DNA of 64,000 bases from Cydia pomonella (taxonomy: Eukaryota > Arthropoda > Insecta > Lepidoptera > Tortricidae): contig NC_084721.1 of NCBI RefSeq assembly GCF_033807575.1, positions 2,294,001 to 2,358,000 on the forward strand, written 5' to 3'. Below are positions 12,147 to 27,100 of this stretch, in pieces. Position numbers and translations under genes: made by a program. The notes under the pieces were generated by a model. The model was not told where the DNA came from, searched no databases, and worked only from the letters and a program-made list of their open reading frames with translations. The stretch's first letter is position 1, and every line of letters begins with the position of its first letter.

Positions 12147-15100
12147 GTAAGTGCATTAAAGTTCTGTTTTATAAGGTTATCGGACTGGAAACTTCGAAAT
12201 ATATAATATACTATATATAATATAATAATATATTTACTATATTTAGGAGATACGGTGTATGTGTGTTTATATAGCGTGAACAATGCTGTTACGAAAGCAA
12301 ATGACACTTGACATCATTCCAATTTTGGTCACACTTTTGACATTTGACCGGTAATCTTGTACATTGTAGATCTATGTTCATACAGTGAAAATTCTGTATG
12401 TACGTAATTAAACTGTGCAGACACCTACCACATTAACGATTGACCCTAGCTGGTAATTGGCTAATAATCAACGCCACATAAGAAAGTTGCTTCGTGTGCC
12501 CCAGTGCATACCGTGGTGCAACCATAAACTGGAGAATACACTATTCGAGAACTAATAAACTATTCAATTGAAAAAATTAAAAAAAAAACTCTCTACGCTA
12601 TATGCCAACAAAATCCTTTTTAAGCCGAAAATGCCTGACATCATTTTGGCAAAGAGCTCTTCAAACTGCTGGATCGATTTCTATGAATCATAGCTAAGAA
12701 CCACCGCAAAAAACCGCATGGAAATCAGCCCATCCGTTGGAGAGCTACGATGCCATAGACATACAGACATTTGGCGTCAAACATATAACCCCTCTTTTTG
12801 CGTCGGGGGTTAAAATATAAATTATACCTCAAGTAAAGTCCGTCATACGACAAGAATAGAACAAAGTGAGTGAAGTTATTAAAGTAGAGTTATTAAAGCG
12901 TCATATTTTAAAAATCAATTTTGTTGCAATATTAATGTAAAGACGGTAATTTATTAAAATACCTGCAAGTTCTAAATAGCATGCAATTGCATTTAATGAA
13001 TTCGTTACAAACATGCAAGGGTCAGGCAGGGTCAAGCTGTCGTAGCAATGGCTTAACGTGAAATTAGTGAAATTACCTTTTGGGCGGTTAATACCTATTT
13101 TCTTATTTTTCTTTCGTCGCTGCATAACGGAAAATTTGTCAATGTAGGCATGGCGGGAATTAGGCAGCTGAGAAATAAAATTCTCGCAATAGCAACCTGT
13201 AGCTGGCAACCAAAACGTCGTAATCGCCGTAAAATTAATGGCGCTTACACGTTTAAATAAATAAATAAATAAATATTATAGGACGTTATTACACAAATTG
13301 ACTAAGTCCCACGGTAAGCTCAATAAGGCTTGTGTTGAGGGTACTTAGACAACGACATATATAATATATAAATATTTATAAATACTTAAATACATAGAAA
13401 ACACCCATGACTCAGGAACAAATATCCATGCTCATCACACGAATAAATGCCCTTACCAGGATTTGAACCCGGGACCATCAGCTTCGTAGGCAGGGTCACT
13501 ACCCACTAGGCCAAACCGGTCGTCAAAACGTCAAACGTTTAGGTCTCGAGATTCACGCTCCGCTTCTATGATTTATTGTCAAATTTCATGGCGCAAAATA
13601 CTGATTCTTTGTGCCGGTTCTATATGTAGTAATAATAGTTCAATGGAAAATGATGACGCTACTTTTTGTTGCATCTATCATCTCGATATATTTTTTCTAT
13701 TCGATCGACGTTTGTCGACTTACGATTGTCATCTTGGTTAGACCCCCACATGCCTCCTAAAGACCTTAGCGAGAGTTTCTCAAGGTGTTGTTCGAAATAG
13801 ACCCTTCGTGAACCGGCTATCGGAAGTATTGGGACAATTACTGATTATCTTATAGGTAAGGTGCTTGATAGATGCAAAACTCACTAAGAGCATTCATTCC
13901 GTTCGATAAGGACGTCTTCTCGCTGGTGATATCCCTAGTGTTGCAGACATCCCTAGGCTAAGACGGGCTGCTCCCTTTTTTGCAACCTATTTAAAATAAT
14001 ATTAGGCCAAGCAACAAGTATAGAACATAATTTTTGACCCCGTAACTTTGTTTGGACTAGTTAGGAGGTGAATATATCATAAGTCCTCGGCCGTAACCCT
14101 TGAGCCGGTGGGGAGAGGGGGGCTTAACGCATTCACTGCCAATGCTTTCGTAGCGCCACACGCGTAGCCTATTCTAGCGTTTTCCCGCTTTGTAGAGGAA
14201 AGCGACTACGAATTGCCCACCTTGAAGTTTTTCTGTTTTGCCTTATGGTTGACTAGTAGAGAATGCCTATTGGCATTAACTCCGCCTGTTGTACTCTTTT
14301 TCTATGTGCAATAAAGTTTAAAATAAATAAATAAATAATTGAGTGCCCGCCGACTGGGTTCCCGGCATCCAATGTGTTAAAGTCCCTAAGGGCCTAATCT
14401 GTTTTCACCTATATCTCGGAAACTTTGCGTTTCAGCGACATAACTACTTACACAAAATGAAAGCTGATTAAATTTTCTATAAGTTTAATCTGTCAAGTTT
14501 TTGGATATCTTGTATAATTTTTTAAATATCCGTTCTTGAATATTGAGGGCTCATCACTATCATCATCTACATATTTTAGCGTTCAATCAGTCCATTGTTA
14601 TTTATGTCTGCATGTTTTCCTTTTCTTTATATAATGTGGTGGCATTAAATAGATGCATTTTCTTTCTTTCAATAGTATGCATTATTGTGTACTAACCACA
14701 AGCCGCTTTGCTTACAAACCATAACCCGTTCTAAGGTCACACGTGAGTAACCCGGTAACATCTAGCTGTTGTAAATTTTTACGACTCGCTTCAAACCGGA
14801 ATGGGCTTCCGCTAATACAGAATATCGAATATAGGAGAGACGAGAGAATAATACAGACAAACCATAACCCGTTTTAAGGTCACACGTGAGTGACCCGGTA
14901 ACAGCTAACTGTTGTATATTTATACGACTCGTTTGAAACCGGAATGGGCTTCCGCAAATACAGAATGTCGAAAAGACGAACCAGAATGACGAACCAGGAA
15001 CCGTTTCAACGTTACAAAAACTTCTAAAATTAAAACTGAAATGTTTCCTCTTTCTCTTTCTTCAATGTAGTTGAATTTAGTAATTCGTTCATTAATTTTA

Positions 15101-18100
15101 TCAATTATTTCATCATCTTCATTTGAATTGTTAATTTAGTACCTACATATGTGCATGTTGTTTCTCTTAAAGCAAAAATTGAGTTATTTTTAAGTGGAAA
15201 CTGTTGTATTTAACTTCATTTGTTTGCTATAAATAAACAATATCTAGTCCCAAATAATCCGAGACTTCTCTCAACTATGTAGGTAACTCGAAATAAGTTT
15301 ATGTCGAAAATTTCATTTTTGGTACAAGCTTTTATCGCTGACTGTATTTTTTTTCCACAGGCAACTAATACTCATCGAGACAATTATGAAATCCCCAAAC
15401 ACAATTGCTTGTGTTGTTTTATCACAGTGCTCCCATGGCCACCTCCTGTCTCCATCATCAGATCAGCTCGATGGTACCATAATATTGCATTGTCACTCGA
15501 CTTACATATGTATTTATGTCAAATTTTAGCTTAAGCAGAAACCGAGAAGCGGGTCAGATTAAGCTTCCAGAATTTGACCCACACAAACAGAAAAACATAC
15601 ATACATACTAACAGGGCAAGTTAAATAAAAGAATTGTAAAAAATGCAGATTGGCAGTTTTAATTAATGAATGGTGTCTAATAAGAGAAAGGAGTTAGACT
15701 TGATTTGACATTGAATTCACAAATAGATCGTTATCGAATTTTGAGAATTTTACATTTATTATTACTTAATCGAAAACGAAAGTTAAGATGAATCTTCGTC
15801 TATTAATTTGTCGAGTTTTATGTAATGTTCAGTCACTTTCGATTTTTAATTGAATTTTCTATGATTAATGGTCCCATTGACCCGACGTTTTTGTGAAAAC
15901 ACGTTCTTTGTTATTGGTAAAAATATTCTACAAGATGTCTAAATTGATAGCGTAGTTTTAGGTACGACAGAACGGGATAGTCTTATGTATCTTTCAGTAG
16001 GAGTAGCAGAGAAAGCGTTATTTTTGTTTGTCCTTGTTAAAACTTGTACGTTGTACGTATACGTACAGTCAGCGTCAAATACTTTGTAGCAACCAAAGTA
16101 GCCAAATAGTTCGGTACGGTATTTATTTAGTATGGTGTACCGAACTATTTGGCCACTTTGACTGCTACAAAGTATTTGACGCTGACTGTACAACTTGACA
16201 TTGTCACTAACAACTACGAGGGTTGATTGAAAAATTCGCGGCCTGGCCAATTAAAAAAAAACTTTTTTCTTTTTTCTGCCGCCATTTTGAACTGTCATTA
16301 TTCAATTGTCTTCCCGCGAAATTTCAATTGGCGTCTATATTTAGAAGCAATTTTACAGCATATTTAAAGTTACGTGTCTGTAGATATCGTAGGTAGACTA
16401 GTGGTAAACTAGGTAGTTTTAGTTACTTAAACTGTTGTTTTTCCGAAGAAAATCTATTATCTATGGCTTAGGTCTCAATTTTCAAGCACTAACAGTGCGT
16501 GAGCCGCGGTCGGACATGTCGCGCGACGCCCGAGTCACTAAAAATACACGAGTACGAGTTACCGTAAAATTTCAAAATGTTCAAATTATTTACTAACACA
16601 GTGTGAAGGTTCGATATCTACAGTAAACAGAACCTTGTCAGTTCATTGCATCAACACTATTGGCCGCAATGACAACAGAAAATTTGTCGAAAGGCTTCTA
16701 CAGACCTTGCGAGATGGCAAGTGATCATTGACATATAACTAAGGAGTCTAAGGACGGGCTTTACCGACAATAAGTAATAATAAAATAAAAAAATAATAAT
16801 AATAAGAATGGGGGCAGTAAAGCGGTGTCACGCACACGAATTCGAACCAATCGTGCAGTCTAACATCACAACGTGATTCGTAGTCGTAACTAGTTGCGTT
16901 AGACTGCACGATTGGCTCGAATTCGTGAGTGACACCATTGAAGTAGCATTCTAAGGCCCGTCCTTAGGTATATGTCAATGCAAGTGATAGATAATTGCTG
17001 GTTAAGTAGGAGCAACGAATTCAATCGAACGATCAGATGCCGCAATGTATCGCAACACACATGCGTTAATCGCATGTGTGTTACGTGTGATTACGCAACA
17101 CACTTGCGATTAACGGTGACATTTGGAGGAGTAGGAGAGTGACAAAATATGAGTAGTAGTAACTGCGATCCTAGTCAATATTTTCGCAGTTCGTGGGATC
17201 GTGAGGAACTCACTCAATGTGTGCCATCATTGCGAATTCGATAAGTACATGAACTTACTGCCCGCGTAGCCAACGCCGTAGCGAACGAAACGTACCTAAC
17301 TGTCACCGTCGCGCTAATATCGAAGAGTGACAGAGAGATAACTACGCTACGCTACGGAGCGTTAACGATTGGCATGTTGGCTACGCGGGCTGGTATGAAG
17401 GAGATGAGAGAAAGAAACATTGTTACGGGTACTCTACAAATGTCCATGTTTCGGAAAGTTACGAACAAGTTTGAAAATTCTCGGAAATTTCAGTAATTCG
17501 CAGGATAGAAAGGAATGGAATTTTTTTTTACAAATTTTCGCTTTTAGTCATTTTTGACCCCATTTAGCACATCGAACTCGTGTGGCACTGAGTGAGGCTG
17601 TATTTTATATTTGTGTTGAGTAAAACTTTCAAATTCGCATTTCAAACGTGTGCTGTATTTCACGTATCTGTCTTCTTTGTTAATTTTGTTGGACAATTAA
17701 GGTTCTAAGAAACATTTTCGTCATAGTCCAGTTCTGATGACGAGTTCCATAAGGAATTGAGGGAGCTCCTTCACTTTTTTTATGAAAGAATAAAACACAA
17801 AGCGCGTTTCACGACAAGCACAAAACGGCACCCAATCGCAATCACAAAAACTTAGCTAACAAAAACTCATAGTCATAACGTAACTACGCAAGTAATCTAA
17901 TTTTCTCCATCATTACAGTAGCGTGACTCTATATTTCCAATGTTTGTCTACTCTTTCGCGTGTGCTGAAGGGCAGAGGTCAAGAGACTGCGACCCTGACC
18001 CGTCAGGCATTTTTTCGCTACCAAATAACTTGTTACTTTTAAAATGACGTAAATGTACGTTGATCCTGAATAACATAGGCGGTTTTATAACACTATAATT

Positions 18101-21100
18101 TCATAGGTACACTGTTTTACTATTTTAAAAGAGCCTATGTTACAAACGATAGGTATATTTTAAGTGTAGTTAAGTCTTTTTTAAGTTTTAAGGGATTAGG
18201 TATATACGTAGAAGTTGTCAACGTCTGCAGAGGTTTTGGAATTTGTTCGTAAATCAGAATTCTATTTTTAGTAAGAATCGATTTCTTTTGTTACGTAGTT
18301 AATGATAGCTAAGTTGAGGCAACTGATTTATAGATGGAAACTAGAGGTTTTACTAATAATCCAGTAAAGTGCCAATTACATCCACACTTTATCGGGCCTG
18401 ATATCAGGCCCGATCTCGGGCCCGAGAAAGAGTATTTTTCCGTTTCACCAAACATCGTTTACAATATTTGAAATGTAAAAAAATGGTTTATATGCAAAAA
18501 TATATAACATTGACCATTTTTGGCAATTAGAGACAAGGTATTTTTTATATTTTAAATATTGTTAACGATGTGCTAATGTGATGTTTGTGTGTGTGCGATG
18601 TGCGATGTGTCCGTGAAACGAAAACGATTATCAGCTTTATTTAATAATTGGTTAGGAGCAACGGATTGCGGAAGCTGCGGGTTCAAGTCCTGCCGAAAGC
18701 GTAACTTTTTCCATTTTTTCCTTTAATATAAAATTTGGAGTATCGCTCGCCGACGTATCTGCTTGTAAATCAAAAGTAAAAAGTAAAGTAAAAAAATCGT
18801 TTTGTAATTTGCATCGTCGTAATAATATAATTCCTTTTTTCGAGTTTGAAAAAGACTATAGTTACGTTTCGTTTTACGTTTATTCTCACGCCAATTAGTT
18901 TCCCGACCTTTACCAAGATTACAACTAAAATAAGGCATTACATAACAGACGCACGATCGCGTGCTCAAATCATTTAGCTAAATCTAGAACCTTCAGACCT
19001 CGACCTGAGCTCGCATCGAAATCTGCGTCATGATGAGATGAAGACCTCGGCCCTTATCAATTCAGAGCCGATCAGAATACTAAACGTTACATAACATTAA
19101 GCGAGCGTATCGTCTACGTTAAAGGTACAGTCGCTATCATATTAGTTTAGTACTCAAAAATATCTGTAGGTATATGCATTTTAGTCTTGAATCTTGATAA
19201 TAGAAGCTTTGTGCAGAACATATAGAGCTGGCACGAGACTTGAACGGATTCAGGGTAAGGGACGAATTATGCTGTCCCTTTCTTATGTATGGTACTATCC
19301 CTTTCGGCTATTTAGGGTTGACAAAATTCAAATTATTATCTTATCTGTGGTCGTACACGCAAAGGGATGTTAAGTTGCGCCAACCCTAATAATTGCTCGG
19401 AGCGATGCTGGGCCGAACGGAGCCGAAGATGGCCGGAAGGAACTCTTTCGCCCCCCTGAAATGACATTACCAATGTTGTTACGAGTAAACTTTTCGACGT
19501 TATAATTATTTGGACGGACGGACGACCGGTTTGGCCTAGTGGGTAGTGACCCTGCCTACGAAGCTGTGATGGTCCCGGGTATTTATTTATTTCTCATTCA
19601 TATTTCTCATAATATAGAGATAACAAAGAAACTTCATCAAAAAATTAACGCATATTTCCAACTTTCTTAAAATATTGGTGACAGCGTCGATAAAATCTCA
19701 ATAATTGCAGATACCTACATAATTACAGCATGTAGTTATTAACATTAAAATATCTTCAGTGTAAAAGTACATATATTTACAACTTCATCCTAAGAATTTA
19801 TTTTATGATAATTTCACCACAGTTGATATAAAGAAAAATGAACGCTAATGTTCAATTTATAAAACACAGATTTCCTCTACAGGGATAATATAACTTACAA
19901 CTGTTTGGTTCTTATCCGAAGTCACTAATAAATATCAATATGTTAAAATTCATCCTCGAACGGACAGTTTATCTCTTAAGACTGTTTTATGAAGATTGAG
20001 TGTCGTAATAAGTAATGACAAAATATGCGATGAGTTGATATGATAGCAAGCTGACTATGTTCATAGAATTGGGAAATATTTCCTTTGTCTAATGCCCGTC
20101 CTGTCCCTATCTATCCCACTTGACGGCACGTCAGGATTTTTGGTCTTTTGTGAGGATTGCGTGAACGTAGTGTATGCCAGGGTTTTTAAAGAAACATCGA
20201 CTAACCGTAGAAGATAGTTAAAAGTTTGGAGTTGCCACAGTTGAAAAGAGGAAAGGGGAGGTTATAGTTATACTGAAGCATCATATGGTGTCAAGTTAAA
20301 TGGCGAGTAGACCAAAGATAAAGGTTTTGGAATAAGGGATTCAATAGGTGATTTTATACTTTATCGTGGTAGTAGTAACGGACGATAAATTGTTTTCTTG
20401 GCAAAAACGAGTTCTTATTTATTAATATAGTTAAAAGATTTTAAACATTTTGAGATACGAACGTCGAATGAAAGAGTGATTTTTGGAAGAATGACCGTCC
20501 AGGGAATGTCAGGATTTGTAATATGATGCTGGGCTTTGTCAGCTATTTCATATTTCATATGACAACACTATTCCCTAGCAACAGCAAACTAGGTATGTAG
20601 TATTATAATTGTTCATATAGTCTCAGTAAAAGTGTAAATTACACTGGCTAACTCAATAGGGAATATTCCTGCAATGTTCTGCCGCCAGAGAGCAGCACTA
20701 TCTACACTTCTTCTAAACCATAGAGTAACTTATACATACTCGTACTATCCCTTAAACAGTGTTTTGAAAAGTTTTCACTATGACATTGATGCATCAAGGC
20801 AAATTGTTTACAGAGGCCTACTACCGCGAAACGCGAAAATCGAAATTTCGTTAAGTATCTGCCTCTTTATAGCTCGTATATACAATAATAATAGAGAGGC
20901 AGATAAAGAAACTTCGATTTTCGTGTTTCGCGGTAGGCCCTCAGCATGTGCTAGTGCCCCCTACGCAGAGTTTTGCGTAATATCCCCTATTAGAGAGGTA
21001 ATCATGACGATAAAATCGAAATAACTAATCCCAGAGGCCTGTGAACTTATTATGCCCAATTAACAGAGGTAATTCAGCGATAAAGTTAAACGACCTCCTA

Positions 21101-24100
21101 GCCTAATGACCCTGCCTATGAATTTTGATTTTTATTTTTAAAAGTATCGGCTCCTGAGTAGATGAGTTCTAGCTATAGAGGTTTCTCAGTTATCCAAGTC
21201 CCACTACACCAAGTTTTACAGTATCTTGTTGAAAATCCTACTCCCTCAACTCCTAATGCCTCTATGGGTTCCTCAAATGAACAGTGCGTCTTTTTAATTC
21301 ACACTTAAACAATGATGTCATCACATTAAAATAAATAAATAAATAAATATTATAGGACATTATTACACAAATTGACTAAGTCCCACAGTAAGCTCAATAT
21401 GGCTTGTGTCGAGGGTACTTAGATAACGTTATATAATATATATAAATACTTAAATACATAGAAAACACACCCATGACTCAGGAACAAATATCCATGCTCA
21501 TCACACGAATAAATGCCCTTACCAGGATTTGAACCCGGGACCATCGGCTTCATAGGCAGGGTCATTACCAACGAGGCCAGACCGGTCGTCAAACATTTAA
21601 CACAATCATCATGTTATGTGCTTGAATTACGAGTATTCAATGAATACACGACTGCAATAGCGATGGCGATAGTTAGTTATTCATAACAATAAGAGGAAAT
21701 ACCAGCTGAACTCCTTATCATACTTGAGAATTTTAGGTAAATATCTCCGTCGCGCTGAGAATAAGTAGGGAAGCGGTCCCTGGTGCTAGCTCAGGAAAAC
21801 GGTAGGTTGAAGAAGAAGGACCTCCGTCGCGCTGACGGAAGCGGCTCCTGAAATTAGTGCGATAAGGACAACTGCAGCTTAGGCGTAAAATCCTGTGTTA
21901 AAATCTCGGAAATCGAGGTTTTGTTCTCGACATTTTTCTCCTCCAAAATTTAATCAATCGAAACTACATTTTGGGAACGGAATGAGAAAGATTATAGAAT
22001 CTGTGTCTGACAAAGTTTGTATGGAAAAATACTGAGGTTGAGAAAGTTTGTATGGAAAAATGTCCACTAATGTTTATTCGTATACTATAAAATAGAAACG
22101 CTCTCACGCTATGCAAGCTTGTGGCAGGTGTGACTCTTGACCTATCAGTTATGTTGTTAATAATTTACCAGCCATAGCAGCAGTAATTTTTCAAACGGCC
22201 AAGCTGTCATGAAGGAAAATTTATAGCTTTAGATTAGAATCTGCTGCTGAAAATGTGTACCTGTGAGTAAATTATTCTTCAGAAGAAACTACAAGTAAAA
22301 TAACGGAAAGCGGCTTAGCTGAGGTGAAAGCCTTGGTTCAATGCATAGGTTAACAGCAGTGTTGGCCGAACGCTAATTAGAATTGATAATATTGAAAATT
22401 ACCCATTACAAATTGAACCGTAAACCGCGGACGGTTACAATTTAAGTTTCAATTTCTAATGGTTAATTTTCAATATTTTCAATTCTAATTAACGTTCGAC
22501 CAACACTGGTTAATGACACCAATCATGGGACACTTTAGAGAAAATTTGGAATATTTTTGATATTTCACCGACCTGTAAAATTTCCACCGCTTTATGCGTT
22601 AAAAGATTAATGTCTTATTCTTCCTTTATATTTTTGATGTATTTAATGAAAGAAACTGACGACCGGTCTGGCCTCGTGGGTAGTGACCCTGCCTATGAAG
22701 CCGATGGTCCCGGGTTCAAATCCTGGTAAGGGCATTTATTCGTGTGATGAGCATGGATATTTGTTCCTGAGTCATGGGTGTTTTCTATGTATTTAAGTAT
22801 TTATAAAATATTTATATATTATATATATCGTTGTCTAAGTACCGTCAACACAAGCCTTATTGAGCTTACTGTGGCTTATTGAGCTTACGGTGTCAATTTG
22901 TGTAATAATGTCCTGTTGTTACCTACCATTGTGTATATTTTATCAATTTCTGTATCTGTTTTTTTATGTAGTGTGCAATAAAGAATTTTATTATTATTAT
23001 TAATGTCCTATAATATTTATTTATTTATTATTTATTTATACTGCTATTGATTTCAATGCAATTATTAACAAATCAAAACTATGTTTGTTTGCTTCTGACA
23101 TTGGCAGTATGGCGCCATTAATTTTATAACAAAAAAAAATCAATGAAACATCAAACTTAAGCAGCTCTATGGCTCTTGTTTATTGTAAAATGTGGCAAGT
23201 GCCTAAAAACTGATGATATAAGTACTTTGTTAGATGCGTTTTAATCATGTGTGAGTGAAGGTATTAATGTATGCATGTAGGTGTCAAAATTCAGTCGCAA
23301 ATAAATCTCCAAACAATGCACACGACTATCTTTAAAATCCCTTCATACAACTATCAACCTGATTACAAAGATCATACTTATTTTGCAGGATTTGTCTATA
23401 TATGGTATATAGTCCATTACTGGAGCCACGTCCATCAAAAGGGTGTTTAGTATAAACAAAAAGAATTTGAAATAGAGGTGGATTGTTATAGAAAACTTTG
23501 TGGGCACAGTAAATTTACTGCCATCTTTGGACACATGATTAACACTTAGAACGCCATTTGACTTTGATCCTTATTATTTTTCTGATATGTGTTTAATTTG
23601 TTAAATATCAAAAAGTGGCGCCATCTAATACATCAAAGGCCAAAGGTATAGCCCAACGCCGGTAAGAGGGCTACGGATTTTTGAATTTCGAGCGCTTGAC
23701 ACTCGAAAATCTGTGGAAAACAGCGAAATGCTATTTTTTTAAATACGAGTGATAGAAATTGCGAATCAAGTGGTATTGACCACTCGTTTTCAATTCCATT
23801 AGGAGAATTTAAATGCCTAATAGTGAAGATATTATTGAACAAAATACACGAAATCGAGTGGTCGAAATTCAAAAATCGGCCCCCAAGGCTTTATTCGCGT
23901 AAGCTGAAGATGCCGTTGTTTTATTTCCAACGTTCTTAAACATTGTCGCTCAATTTGTTTAATACTCTTTGAAACGCACTCACCGGTTCGAAAACCCAGT
24001 GCACGTGCAAGTTGCGGAAAGTTTCAAAAAATATGGAATTGTTCTCGGACATTTCACAGAAAAAATATAAAAAAAAAATTAAGCTTTCATTTTATAAAAA

Positions 24101-27100
24101 TATTAGAGGTTTCCGAATTGTGTATAATAGACACATATTTATTACTTTTAGTTATTCATAGTACACATATTTGTCCATGACTAGAGACATTCATCGCATT
24201 GTTAGTACAGACAGGAAAGGAAGCACGTCCGATGTGGCAACAGCTCTTGACCTTCAGTCGGCGTTGAGCAAACTTCCTTTGTACTGGTTTATGAAACAAA
24301 CGTGGTTTGAGGTAGTGTATCTATTAAGTACCAAATAACGATAAATGTTTAAATAAATAAATAAATATAAGAATTTTAAGAGGAAATAGCAGCTGAGCTC
24401 TTTCTCAGATTTGAGAATTTTAGGTAAATATCTCCGTCTCGCTTACGGCGGCTCCTAATTTGTGCGATAAGGACAACTGCAGCTTAGGCAAAAAACCCTG
24501 CGTCAAAATCTCATAAATCGAGGTTTCGTACTCGACATTTTCCTCCTCCAAAACTTAACATGGAATGAGAAAGAAATAGTCTGTGTGACCTGTGTCTGAC
24601 CGTTTCGATTTTTGCGTTTATTGTTGCCGATTTTGTAAGCTGTCTGTTTACGGCGAATTTATTTGGCCGTTTTTAACACTGTTTGAAATAACCAAGTTAT
24701 TTCAAACAGCTATCAAATAGCAGAATATAAAAAAAAACTTAGCGTACTGTACAGACACAGATACTGGTATTATTTAACTCATATAAAAAATATTCATCTA
24801 GGACCTAAATCCAGAGAAAATAATATCCTGGACGTTTGTATGGAAAAAATTACCACTAATGTTCCCTCTTAATTTCATTGAAATAAATTTGTACCTACTT
24901 ATATTAGGAACGTGACGCTAGAATTTAATAAAATAAAATGTTTATAAATAACAATGTTGTCCCCAGGGTTGCCCAGAGCTCCTCTCGAAGCAGATAATCT
25001 GGCAGACGCTGCAAGGCGTGGCGTACTGCCACCGGCACAATTGCATCCACCGCGACGTCAAGCCGGAGAACATCCTGCTCACGAGCGACGGCGTCGTCAA
25101 GCTGTGCGACTTCGGCTTCGCCAGGATGATCAGTACGTAATATTTTTAAATATGTTGTTCTCAAGCACTATGGAAATGAAGCCTTGTTGTTGGACATGAG
25201 CATTTTCTGTTTTTTTGTCCTAGCAAAAACCTATTAAATATAGTAAGGTACTTGTAAATTTGTTCAGGACTAACCTTCTCTAATTTTATATTAGCGCAAT
25301 AAGCACTAGTGCTATCTCTATAGCTATAGCGATAGAAATTGTGAATCTAATTGTTTTTTTTTGGACGTTATTATACAAATCGACTAAGTCCCACAGTACC
25401 TAAGCTCAATAAGGCTTGTGTTGAGGGTACTTAGACAACGATATATATAATATATAAATATTTATAAATACATAAATACATGGAAAACATCCATGACTCG
25501 GGAAAAAATATCCATGCTCATCACACGAATAAATGCTCTTACCAGGATTTGAACCCGGGACCATCAGCTTCGTAGGCAGGGTCACTACCCACTAGGCCAA
25601 ACCGGTCGTACAAACCGGTCGTAGTGTAAGCACAAGTTTATGCGATTCTAGGTCAACACCATAAAAAGTTACCATTTATAAATATAACACTCTCCATGTC
25701 TCATGTCCAATGGCCAAGTAAGTCGTCGTTCAATTGTGCCAGGGGTGGCCAGAGCTCCTTTCGAAGCAAAAAATCTGACAGATGCTACAAGGCGTGATCT
25801 GAAGGATGATCAGTACGTAATATATTTATATACTTACTCTCTAGTGTGCGCTACGTCTAAGTACTATTATTCTGTGGCTACGTGAGCAAAGCCCTCAGAG
25901 GTGTGGAAGTGTCTTTTTTATGAAGAACCGTATATCCATCACACTTTTTTTTTATAAAATTGGAAGAATGTACTCACTTAATCTCTACTTGTAAAAACGG
26001 TGTTTCAACTTTTCCATACATTTTTCAAACCGTTCAATGCGCCATACCATCGGATCGGACATACCATATGTACACATCGACATACACATGGTATGTCCGG
26101 CGGTTTGGCAATTTTGCCATACTGTACATTACGCCCCATCTAAGAACAGCCCATATAGAACAATCAAGGCCATTTCTAAAGGCGCCTTCGCTCCACTACC
26201 GGGCCGGCAACAAGGCTTCCAATCACTGCAACTTTGGTAGTTTCTGTTAAGCGGTTGGCAGCCCAACCAAAGAGTATATTGCCGAGACCAAGTTTTGGGT
26301 GACTTTGGACCGTCGGAAGTTTGGTTGCCAGCAGTGTTGGTCGAACGTTAATTAGTATTGACCATATTGAAAATTAACCATTACAAATTGAACCGTAAAC
26401 TGTAACCATCCGTTGCCACTAGTTACACTGGTTGCCAGTAGTGTAGTTACGAGCTAAAGTATATCCGTACAAGCAGGCTTTTGTGTGTGAATCCTCCCTG
26501 AATTCCTAACTTCCATCCTGAACCACTCCTTTCCTCTCCAGGCAGCTCCTCCGACTACTCCGTCCACGCCATGATTCCCTTCGGCCAAGATATCAGAAAG
26601 AGAACCAGTAACTATTTATTTTTACTTTTTACCTGATTAATATGTAAAGTTTGCATTAGTTTTAGGATCAGTATGATTTTATGTAGAAATCTCTGATTAA
26701 ACTTGCAGATAAAGAAAGGACGCTTAGCACAAGTAATTTTGTATATTGACCCGTCTGTTCCTATCTCTATCGCACATTGTAATTATATTGCTGTTCTGTC
26801 CATGATGCCGGCAGTCAATGACTTCAACGGTTTCAGAAAAAGGTATGCGTGTGGGCAACATGTCTCCTTCGAAAATTTTAGTTTTTATAGAAACTGTTAA
26901 ATATTTCAAATATAAAAAGTCATCCGATATAAGCCATTGGGTTAGGTTAGGTTAGCTTGGTAACCCTTTTAAAAATTCAACGGGTTTCAGAAATAACGCG
27001 TTCGCTCAAATGAAGATTCGGCATATGAAACATCGGGCAAACATATTTCGAAGTCGAGATAGGTAGGTACACTGTGTGAGTGGTAGGCAGGTCATTGTGG

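Larger units (their letters stand above)
12147..24966 (+). other. Kinase intron (about 12.8 kb), repeat-filled
   Basis: It starts at the last GTAAGT donor of the nine-copy array and ends at CCCCAG before the catalytic-loop exon. No embedded gene was recognised. Its repeats (four SINE copies, several hairpin MITEs, a tandem duplication, two family-A copies) are listed separately. If copy 1's donor is the one used, the intron begins at 10992 instead. Confidence 0.7.

Noticed and set aside
12901..13209. 102-codon minus-strand open frame
   Set aside because: Low-complexity composition, no motif, no splice or neighbour support.
15939..16250. 103-codon minus-strand open frame
   Set aside because: It runs through the hairpin MITE at 16,064-16,190 and has no recognisable domain.
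18650..18702. Functional tRNA gene
   Set aside because: A B-box/T-arm is readable but the acceptor stem and D-arm do not pair, so a SINE head remnant is more likely.
20674..21024. 116-codon open frame
   Set aside because: It crosses both arms of a hairpin MITE (20,814-20,941) and has no domain or codon signal of a gene.
26941..26956. TTAGG repeats suggesting telomeric sequence
   Set aside because: Only three units; too short and isolated to be telomeric or a telomere-fusion scar.
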